From an uncultured Bacteroidales bacterium (lineage in GTDB: Bacteria; Bacteroidota; Bacteroidia; Bacteroidales; Bacteroidaceae): a DNA stretch of 46,156 nucleotides. The position numbers and the translations under genes are program-made. The DNA lies in assembly GCA_902774005.1 (NCBI GenBank), contig CACYGK010000008.1, forward strand, positions 1 through 46,156, read 5' to 3'. The stretch's first letter is position 1; each line of letters begins with the position of its first letter. This document shows, piece by piece, positions 9,189 to 16,129 of the stretch. The notes beneath the pieces were generated by a model, which saw only the letters and a program-made list of their open reading frames with translations, searched no databases and was not told the origin of the DNA.

Positions 9189-10538
9189 ATGAAACATTCA
9201 TTTATACTATTCAATATAATTGCGGCATTCCTTTTCACTTCGTGTGATAAGTTCCTCGATATTCAGCCTACCGGTAAGGTAATAGCCAGAACAGGTGAGG
9301 AATACAGGGCGCTGCTTACAGGTGTTTATGCCAACTTCCCTGATGACCGTTCGCTCACAACCCTGCGTACAGATGAGGTGTATCTCGACAAAGCTACAAT
9401 CACAGCGGAGGACTATAACACGTATTTCGATATCTGGGTGTGGAATGATGCTGCACCTAGTGAGAATACAGCTACCTATAGTTGGCGGCGTTTCTACCAC
9501 ACCATCTATATCGCCAGCTATATCATCGAGAAGGAGAGTGAGATAGAGGAAGCCAGTCCGGCAGATGTAAGTCAGTTGGTAGGTGAGGCATATATGCTTC
9601 GTGCCTACTCATATTCTATACTTGTAAACCTTTTCGGAAAACCATACACCAAAGGTAATCCTTCGACTGACGCAGGTGTGCCTTTGCTGGTTAAGCCAGA
9701 CGTGGAGACAGTTCTCGAACGCAGTACTGTAGAGCAGGTATATCAGCAGATTCTCTACGATATCGATATGGCGAAGAAGAAACTCAATGTGGATAAGTGG
9801 GAGAACGACCTGAACTATCGTTTCAACAAGATATCGGCTGATGCCCTGATGGCTCGCGTATGCCTCTATATGGGCAGATGGCAGGAGTCGCTCGATGCAG
9901 CCAAGGCTGTGATAGAGGCTTATCCGGAATTGGAAGATATCACTCCTTCAACAGGTTATACCCTGCCTGACAATCACAACAGCAAGGAGGCTATCGTATG
10001 CCTCGAAAGGGTGATGAAATCGGAATATAAAGGTATTGGTTATCCTGATAAGAACTTCATTACTTCCATCGTTACAGGCGACCTTCGCAAGAACCGTTTC
10101 TTCAAGGCTAAGACAAGTGCTGTGTACGACCTGCTGAAGGGAGGAACAGACGATACGCGCAGTACGTTCCGTAGTGCTGAGTTCTACCTCACAGCTGCTG
10201 AGGCGGCTGCACGTCTGGGCGATCTCAACGGAGCAATCGACAACTATATGACTCCTATGATCAACAACCGCTATCTGGCTGCTCGTCGCACTCCGACTAT
10301 CAATGCCATGAAGGCAATGACGCAAGACCAACTCATCGATGCTATTCTTGAGGACCGTCGTGCGGAACTCTGTTTCGAGGGTCATCGTTGGTTTGACCTG
10401 CGTCGTACCATTCAGCAGTCCATCACCAAGAAGTATGGCGACGATGAAACCTATGTACTCGAGGAGGGTGACAGCCGTTACACTATGCTTATTCCAAAGG
10501 AGGCTATCAGTGCCAACCCGTTGCTCTCGCAGGAATAA
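9189..10538 (+). CDS. SusD/RagB-like surface lipoprotein
   Basis: The protein has 449 residues with a lipoprotein signal (lipobox FTSC, Cys19) followed by CDKFLDIQPTGKV, the usual SusD opening. It has TPR-like helical text (AYMLRAYSYSILVNLFGKPY) and the typical C-terminal RRAELCFEGHRWFDLRR. SusD proteins bind the ligand and cap the SusC barrel. At 449 residues it is slightly short for the family (about 480-600), suggesting a compact binding face. It is translated right after the SusC gene (9-bp gap), so the two form one transporter. Confidence 0.95.
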   Translation: MKHSFILFNIIAAFLFTSCDKFLDIQPTGKVIARTGEEYRALLTGVYANFPDDRSLTTLRTDEVYLDKATITAEDYNTYFDIWVWNDAAPSENTATYSWRRFYHTIYIASYIIEKESEIEEASPADVSQLVGEAYMLRAYSYSILVNLFGKPYTKGNPSTDAGVPLLVKPDVETVLERSTVEQVYQQILYDIDMAKKKLNVDKWENDLNYRFNKISADALMARVCLYMGRWQESLDAAKAVIEAYPELEDITPSTGYTLPDNHNSKEAIVCLERVMKSEYKGIGYPDKNFITSIVTGDLRKNRFFKAKTSAVYDLLKGGTDDTRSTFRSAEFYLTAAEAAARLGDLNGAIDNYMTPMINNRYLAARRTPTINAMKAMTQDQLIDAILEDRRAELCFEGHRWFDLRRTIQQSITKKYGDDETYVLEEGDSRYTMLIPKEAISANPLLSQE

Positions 10539-10572
10539 AGAAACAAGCTAAATACTCAAACAAAAGATAATT

Positions 10573-12153
10573 ATGAGACTCAGATTTTTAATTTTCAATC
10601 TTGCACTTACTGTCTGTGCTCTGGCTCAGGCGTGGAACTACGATTTCAGCACGCTGACAGACATCACGGAATATCAAGATAAGTATGCACCAAAGCCGAC
10701 TCCATCGGCTATTGGGGATGATGGTACCATCTATCAGACTGGACTTTACGATGACATGGTAGTCATTGGTGATTACATCCTTGAGAATGTTGCAACCAGT
10801 GCGTATATCGCTGCTATTGACCCAACTACTCAAATACCTAAGTGGGCTGTAGGTCTGCGTGGTGCTGCACACATCACTCAGATTCTGGTTGACGGTACGG
10901 ATATTTACGTATCAGGTACATTTGCTGATGAAGTGATTCTCGGCTCTATGGATATGGAGGAGAAGACAATCACTGGTACTACGCTGTCGCACGATCATGT
11001 GAATACTTTCGTTGCGAAATACTCTTCTGAAGGTAATCTCGTAGAAGTACTGCCTATTCTGCCAGTACTTAAAGACCCTGACACATACGAGGATAAGGAT
11101 CTCTCTGTGATTCCAACTGCTTTGGCTATGCGTGGAGGCAATCTCTATCTGTCATTCACCTACAAAGGTGGTTACAAGGTAGGAACAAACACCATAAACG
11201 GTACGGTACAAGATGCTCAAGGCAAGACTACATGTCTATGTCTTGGTGCGCTGTCTATTCCTACAAGCAGCCTGAAAGATGCTGTCAAGGTACTCGACGT
11301 TAGAGGAAGCAGTATGACATGCAAGGCTGGTCACGGACCTTGGAGCGTATGCCTCACTACTACTGCAAACAGCGTTGAAATCGCTACGTTCATCTCTGGA
11401 CAGTGTACTTTCGACTTTGCCGGATGGACTGGAACAGATAAGAAGACTTACAAGTATAACTACTCACAAACATCCGATGAAATCGGAATGGTATTCGTTC
11501 GTCTGACTGACGAGGGACATAAAGAGTACCAGTCTGGAGCAGGAGAGGCTGAATGGGCTCTTTCTTTTGGTCGCGATAAGGTGAGAAACATGATAGCAGT
11601 AGGCGATGAACTCTATATCTCTGGTAACCTTGCTACTGAGTTCCCAATGAAGAAGGATTTGAAGTCGCTACTCTTTACTGACCAGTTTGCTGCTTGTCTC
11701 GACTTGGAAACATACGAGGTGAAGTGGGCAACTACCACTGGTGCGAGAAACGAGGATTTTCCAAATGTGGATGACAGATACCGCGAAACCATCGGTGGTG
11801 CGCTGTCAAGTGGAAACTATATCATCATTGGTACTACTGACTTCTCTTGCGGAATGGGTGGTGCGAAGACTGACTTCGATGCCAGGGCTGCTGTAGGAAG
11901 TGATTATGACGTGTGCCTTGGTGTGTTTGCTAACGCTACGACTCTGACTGCTACTACAAGGTCGGCTAGCGGTTCGCAGCTTTCTGTAGGCGAATCAATG
12001 CCAAGTCGTGTAGATGCTATAGACACAGACGTTGAGGCTGTGCCACAGGCTATCTTCTCTGTTGACGGTGTTCAGAGAACCGCACAGCAGAAGGGCGCTA
12101 TCAGCATCATTAAGTATAGCGACGGCTCTGTAAAGAAGCAGGTGGGCAAGTAA
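10573..12153 (+). CDS. Secreted protein of unknown function, possible beta-propeller with sorting tail
   Basis: I do not recognise a named family. The 526 residues begin with a signal peptide (MRLRFLIFNLALTVCALAQA). The body alternates short strands with phrases such as DGTDIYVSGTFADEVILG and DELYISGNLATEF, about every 60-90 residues, as in repeat beta-propellers that report measured values. The C-terminus, IFSVDGVQRTAQQKGAISII then KYSDGSVKK, resembles type IX secretion-type tails of Bacteroidales, which suggests export to the surface. It is the last gene of the metalloprotease-SusCD operon (34-bp gap), so it may be an accessory substrate-binding protein, but this is inferred from position only. 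Confidence 0.7.
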   Translation: MRLRFLIFNLALTVCALAQAWNYDFSTLTDITEYQDKYAPKPTPSAIGDDGTIYQTGLYDDMVVIGDYILENVATSAYIAAIDPTTQIPKWAVGLRGAAHITQILVDGTDIYVSGTFADEVILGSMDMEEKTITGTTLSHDHVNTFVAKYSSEGNLVEVLPILPVLKDPDTYEDKDLSVIPTALAMRGGNLYLSFTYKGGYKVGTNTINGTVQDAQGKTTCLCLGALSIPTSSLKDAVKVLDVRGSSMTCKAGHGPWSVCLTTTANSVEIATFISGQCTFDFAGWTGTDKKTYKYNYSQTSDEIGMVFVRLTDEGHKEYQSGAGEAEWALSFGRDKVRNMIAVGDELYISGNLATEFPMKKDLKSLLFTDQFAACLDLETYEVKWATTTGARNEDFPNVDDRYRETIGGALSSGNYIIIGTTDFSCGMGGAKTDFDARAAVGSDYDVCLGVFANATTLTATTRSASGSQLSVGESMPSRVDAIDTDVEAVPQAIFSVDGVQRTAQQKGAISIIKYSDGSVKKQVGK

Positions 12154-12170
12154 GGAATACTTATGTCTCA

Positions 12171-12247
12171 AGAGCGCTGAAATTCTAAGCGCTTAAAAAT
12201 AAAATTCCAAGCGCTTAGAATTTAAATTTCAAGCGCTTGGAATTTTT
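12171..12247. terminator. Hairpin cluster with alternative pairing between convergent genes
   Basis: AGCGCT occurs four times (12173, 12188, 12210, 12232). Bases 12180-12194 pair perfectly with 12209-12223 (15 bp, 14-base loop) and bases 12202-12216 pair perfectly with 12231-12245 (15 bp, 14-base loop). The two stems share 12209-12216, so they exclude one another. The second is followed by a short T run, so it can act as terminator for the upstream operon; the opposite strand could use the first for the converging dehydrogenase gene. Confidence 0.75.
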
Positions 12248-12299
12248 ATACGGCAGGGGCATCATTTTTTCACCCCTGAATCGTGTCTTGTTTACGGCT

Positions 12300-13199
12300 T
12301 TATACCAAGTGGCGGATGAGTTCCTCACGATCGCCGCAAAGCATGTCGATGACAGGAATTTCTATCATTGTGTATGCTCCAGGCTGCTGCTTCAGACTGG
12401 CACGTGCCACGTTGACGAGTACCTGAGCTGTGAGGGCTGGGTTGTTTATCTTCATGTTGAACTCGAAGAGCTGGTTGTGAGTCTTACCACTGACACCCTT
12501 GCGAACGAGGTTCACTCCGTGACCTACGTCGTTGAGGTCGTCTACACATGCAACCTGCTGTACGTGAGTTTCGTCGTTTACGAAGTATGGATCGGCTTTG
12601 ATGGCAGCCTCAACCTGCTTGAAGTCGGCTCCGTCTTCAAGTTCTACATATACCATACGGCGATGGATGCCTGTACCTACAGGAATAGTCATTGAGAGGG
12701 CGTCGCGAACACCTTCGATGGAACGTACTGCTACGGAGTGACCCATTGAACGGCCTGGTCCGAAGTTGGTGTATGTGATACCTTTGGGAGCAAGTCCTTC
12801 GATAAGCGAACGTACGATGGAATCGCTTCCCGGGTCCCATCCTGCTGAGATGACGCTGACTGCATTATTTGCCTTTGCCACCTTATCGAGCGAACGGCGA
12901 AGGTCAACTATCTGTGTGTGGATGTCGAACGAATCGACTGTGTTGATGCCGAGTGCGAGACACTTCTTTGCATACTCCTCAACCTTACGTGTGGGGGTAG
13001 CAAGAATAGCTACCTGAACACCTTTGAGTTCAGCGATGTCCTTTACTACAGGAATGTTTGCCAGTTCGGCTGGTTTGTTGTCTGCACCACTGCGGCGCAC
13101 AATTCCTACGCACTCCATGTCGGCTGCTGCCTGAACTGCTTCGAGTGTGTATTTTCCGATGTTGCCATATCCTACGATGGCTACTTTGATTTTCTCCAT
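12300..13199 (-). CDS. ddh: meso-Diaminopimelate D-dehydrogenase
   Basis: The 299-residue product starts with a Rossmann fold, VAIVGYGNIGKYTLEAV (NADPH binding), and contains the family phrases ATPTRKVEEYAKKCLALG, VISAGWDPGSDSIVR and NFGPGRSMGHSVAVRSI. It carries out NADPH-dependent reductive amination of L-2-amino-6-oxopimelate to meso-DAP, the one-step branch of lysine and peptidoglycan precursor synthesis. The length matches the family. It converges with the SusCD operon and diverges from the receiver-PP2C gene; a -7 box lies 37 bp upstream. The aspartate-semialdehyde dehydrogenase of the same pathway is at 31731-32741, not adjacent. Confidence 0.95.
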   Translation of the reverse strand: MEKIKVAIVGYGNIGKYTLEAVQAAADMECVGIVRRSGADNKPAELANIPVVKDIAELKGVQVAILATPTRKVEEYAKKCLALGINTVDSFDIHTQIVDLRRSLDKVAKANNAVSVISAGWDPGSDSIVRSLIEGLAPKGITYTNFGPGRSMGHSVAVRSIEGVRDALSMTIPVGTGIHRRMVYVELEDGADFKQVEAAIKADPYFVNDETHVQQVACVDDLNDVGHGVNLVRKGVSGKTHNQLFEFNMKINNPALTAQVLVNVARASLKQQPGAYTMIEIPVIDMLCGDREELIRHLV

Positions 13200-13236
13200 C
13201 TTGATTGTTATTTAGTTGTTCTGATTTTTTCGGCTG

Positions 13237-13244
13237 CAAAGGTA
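13237..13244 (-). promoter_or_regulatory. -7 box of ddh
   Basis: On the minus strand this reads TACCTTTG, a perfect TAnnTTTG match, 37 bp upstream of the ddh ATG. It is divergent from the box at 13301. Confidence 0.6.
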
Positions 13245-13300
13245 AACATTATCGAAGGAAAAATGGAAAGGAATTTGCAAGAAAAATAAAATAAAAGTCG

Positions 13301-13308
13301 TACATTTG
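13301..13308 (+). promoter_or_regulatory. -7 box of the signalling operon
   Basis: TACATTTG fits TAnnTTTG and lies 21 bp before the ATG at 13330. A TTTG at 13274 could be the -33 element, with slightly long spacing. I see no other clear promoter until 24637, so genes 13330-24622 may share this one. Confidence 0.6.
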
Positions 13309-13329
13309 CCACATATTACATAATACGAT

Positions 13330-14493
13330 ATGGCAGTTAAGATTTTGAGTGTTGACGACGAAGTGGATTTGGAGCTTCTGTTGACACAGTTTTTCCGTAG
13401 AAAAATACGTAAGGGGGAGTATGAATTTCTCTTTGCCCACAATGGTTTGGAGGCTTTGCAGATGTTGCTGAAGCATCCGGATATTGACATAATTCTTTCA
13501 GATATAAATATGCCTGAGATGGACGGTCTGACTCTGTTGGCTAAAATCAACGAGATGAGGAATCCGGCTCAGAAGTGTATTATGGTAAGTGCCTATGGCG
13601 ATATGGACAATATCCGTAGGGCGATGAACAACGGAGCGTTCGATTTTGCTACCAAGCCGATTGACCTGGAAGATTTGGAACGCTCGATTGAGAATGCCAT
13701 CCAGCAGATTGAGTTTGTGAAGGCTGCTCAGAAAGATAAGAAGGAACTGAGGGATATACAGTCGGATTTGAGTGTGGCAAGAGAGATTCAGTTGGCGATA
13801 CTGCCTCGCAACTTCGACCTTAAGATGCCGAATTCGGAGACTATCGACATCCATGCATCGATGAATGCAGCCAAGGATGTGGGTGGTGACTTCTACGACT
13901 TCTTCCGCATCGACGACGAGAGATTCGGTTTTACGATTGCCGACGTATCAGGAAAGGGTGTGCCGGCTGCCATCTTCATGGCTGTGAGTCGTACGCTTAT
14001 CAAGGCAACGGGTCTGCGCGGATTGTCAGCACATGAGAGTCTGGAGATAGTAAATAATGTGTTGTGCGGAGAGAGTGTCGATTCGATGTTCGTAACTGTA
14101 TTATACGGAATATTCAACATCAAGACAGGAGAGATAAACTATTGCAACGCGGGACATAACGCACCATATATACTCCATCAGGACGGTTCGGTGGAAATGG
14201 TAGACTCGTTTGTCAACATCGTGCTGGGAGCATTTGAGGATATAAAGTTCAAGAGCAACTCGATGACCCTTGCCGAGGGTGATACACTGGTAATGTACAC
14301 AGACGGTGTGACGGAGGCTGAGGACATGGACAAGAATCTGTTTGGCGACCCACGTCTGGCGAGTGTGCTTGGCGAACTGAAGGGTGCCGATAGCGAAACG
14401 ATTGTAGATACCATCAACAAGAAAGTGAAGGAGTTTGCAGGTGACGCACCTCAAAGCGACGACGTGACTGTTCTGGTAATAAGAAGAAAGTAA
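13330..14493 (+). CDS. Response regulator with PP2C/SpoIIE-type serine phosphatase output
   Basis: Residues 1-120 form a CheY-like receiver with acidic pair D9/D10, phospho-acceptor D58 (LSDINMPEMDG), S87 and K109 (ATKPI), so all active residues are present. A helical linker (about 120-155) leads into a SpoIIE/RsbU-type phosphatase with metal-binding acidic motifs GGDFYDFF and IADVSGKGVPAA and the end motif QSDDVTVLVIRRK. Such proteins dephosphorylate serine or threonine on partner proteins when the receiver is phosphorylated; no STAS or anti-sigma partner is in this window. It is followed after 10 bp by the membrane WD40-like gene and then by two kinase genes, so it is the likely phosphorelay output of this operon (inference). 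Confidence 0.93.
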   Translation: MAVKILSVDDEVDLELLLTQFFRRKIRKGEYEFLFAHNGLEALQMLLKHPDIDIILSDINMPEMDGLTLLAKINEMRNPAQKCIMVSAYGDMDNIRRAMNNGAFDFATKPIDLEDLERSIENAIQQIEFVKAAQKDKKELRDIQSDLSVAREIQLAILPRNFDLKMPNSETIDIHASMNAAKDVGGDFYDFFRIDDERFGFTIADVSGKGVPAAIFMAVSRTLIKATGLRGLSAHESLEIVNNVLCGESVDSMFVTVLYGIFNIKTGEINYCNAGHNAPYILHQDGSVEMVDSFVNIVLGAFEDIKFKSNSMTLAEGDTLVMYTDGVTEAEDMDKNLFGDPRLASVLGELKGADSETIVDTINKKVKEFAGDAPQSDDVTVLVIRRK

Positions 14494-14503
14494 TACTGAT
14501 ATC

Positions 14504-16129
14504 GTGAAGACTTCAAAAACAATAATTCTTGCAGGTGTTGCAGCTGTCACAGTTGCAGCTGTGGGTTGGCTTGGCTACACTTTAGGACGCGAAGCCAAGC
14601 AACGTGACCATAATGAATTGTTGTACGAAGTGGAGAAACTGAGGGCAGAGGAGAAGGACGCAGCCGTGACGAAGCGCGTGAGTCAGCAGATGGAGGCTAT
14701 TGCCTACGAGCAGATGAACGTGTCGAACATGCAGAGAGACAGAGCTGAGGAACAGTCGCGTCTGGCTGAAGCCAATGCTGCAAGAGCCGAGGAACAGTCG
14801 CGACTGGCACAGGCAAATGCCGAAAGAGCCCAGCAGCAGACGTTGCTTGCAGAGAAGAACGAGCAGATAGCACGTATGGCTGCTAAGGAAGCTGAGGCAC
14901 AACGTGATGCTGCAACCTATTCGAAGAGTATCAGCGATACGCTCAGTTTCCGTACGCTGAGTCGTTCGTTGGGTACTACGTCAATATCACAGAACGAAAT
15001 AAGCAACAGGGAACTGTCTCAGATATTGGCTTATGCCAGCTGGTACTTCGTAGATAAATACAAGGGTAATCCTTATCAGAACGAGACGTTCCAGGCTCTG
15101 CTGGAAGCAACAAACTCCATTCGTACCTATACCACTCCGAATAGGGGAGCCGTGAATGCTGTTGTCGGACTGAAACAGGGTCGCGACGGTTGTGTGGCTG
15201 TGACTAACTATGGTGAGGTGGCTATGGTGGAAAAAGGAAAGATGAGGATGCTGCTTGAGAATAATATGTACGACTTCCGTGACGTATGGTTGAACGAGAA
15301 GAATATTTTTGCTCTGTCGTACAGCGGACAACTCTGTATTCTCGACTATAACAAACTGGAGGGTGTGGAATTGCTTCCAACAGAGAAATATTTCAAACTT
15401 CTGGAACTCGATGAAACCACTTTGCTGATAGCCGGACGCCATTCACTAACTTGGTTCGACCTGAGAACCATGAAGGCTGGGATGACACTCAAGATTGAGA
15501 AAGAAATCACGACACTCGTGAAGCGCAGGAATCAGACGTATATCTTTTATAAGGACGGAACATGCGATGAAATGGACGGTACTGGTAAGAGAAGCAGTAG
15601 GAAAACCCTTTCATACGGAGTGGTTACGTCGGCTATGTTCTCAGAAACGATGCGTGTGCTGTTCCTGGGTCTGAACAACGGAGATATAGTAATGCTGGAC
15701 GATGGCGACAGGTACATGACGACCCTTAGTGGTCACGTGTCAAAGGTGACAGGACTTGCCTACAGAGGTAAGATACTTGTCTCTTCATGTTACGACAGGG
15801 AGTTGTACATCTGGAATCTGCCGAAGTTGAAGGCTAACATAAAAGGCGGCACTCTGAAAAATGACACAGAAGAGAAAGATAGTGGTACGCCGAGAGAGTG
15901 GCTGGTGCCTGCAGGATATACAAGTAAAGCCTGGGCACTGTGTGTATGTACGAAGGCTGACTGGGCTTGGCTCGGACTGAGCGACGGAAGAATTATCAAA
16001 TACTGTGTATCGGTATCATATATGTCTGATCTGTTACACAAACAACTGAAACGCACTCTGACACATGACGAGTGGATGCAGTATGTGGGACCGAGTGTAG
16101 ATTATATTGATTTTCTGAAAGGTGAATAG
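14504..16129 (+). CDS. Membrane-anchored coiled-coil protein with WD40-like propeller
   Basis: The start is GTG, 10 bp after the previous stop. The product has 541 residues: a membrane helix at about 6-27 (IILAGVAAVTVAAVGWLGY), a long coiled coil at about 35-140 with a repeated RAEEQSRLAEAN/RAEEQSRLAQAN/RAQQQ pattern, and a beta-propeller from about 190 to 520. One clear WD40-like blade reads LSGHVSKVTGLAYRGKILVS followed by ELYIWNL. The topology suggests an inner-membrane anchor. It overlaps the next gene by 8 bp. WD40 propellers usually act as protein docking platforms, so a scaffold between the sensor proteins and the phosphatase is possible, but no direct evidence for that exists in the sequence. 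Confidence 0.75.
   Translation: MKTSKTIILAGVAAVTVAAVGWLGYTLGREAKQRDHNELLYEVEKLRAEEKDAAVTKRVSQQMEAIAYEQMNVSNMQRDRAEEQSRLAEANAARAEEQSRLAQANAERAQQQTLLAEKNEQIARMAAKEAEAQRDAATYSKSISDTLSFRTLSRSLGTTSISQNEISNRELSQILAYASWYFVDKYKGNPYQNETFQALLEATNSIRTYTTPNRGAVNAVVGLKQGRDGCVAVTNYGEVAMVEKGKMRMLLENNMYDFRDVWLNEKNIFALSYSGQLCILDYNKLEGVELLPTEKYFKLLELDETTLLIAGRHSLTWFDLRTMKAGMTLKIEKEITTLVKRRNQTYIFYKDGTCDEMDGTGKRSSRKTLSYGVVTSAMFSETMRVLFLGLNNGDIVMLDDGDRYMTTLSGHVSKVTGLAYRGKILVSSCYDRELYIWNLPKLKANIKGGTLKNDTEEKDSGTPREWLVPAGYTSKAWALCVCTKADWAWLGLSDGRIIKYCVSVSYMSDLLHKQLKRTLTHDEWMQYVGPSVDYIDFLKGE

Noticed and set aside
12237-12695. Plus-strand frame overlapping the ddh gene
   Set aside because: It begins in the terminator hairpins and is antisense to a clear diaminopimelate dehydrogenase.
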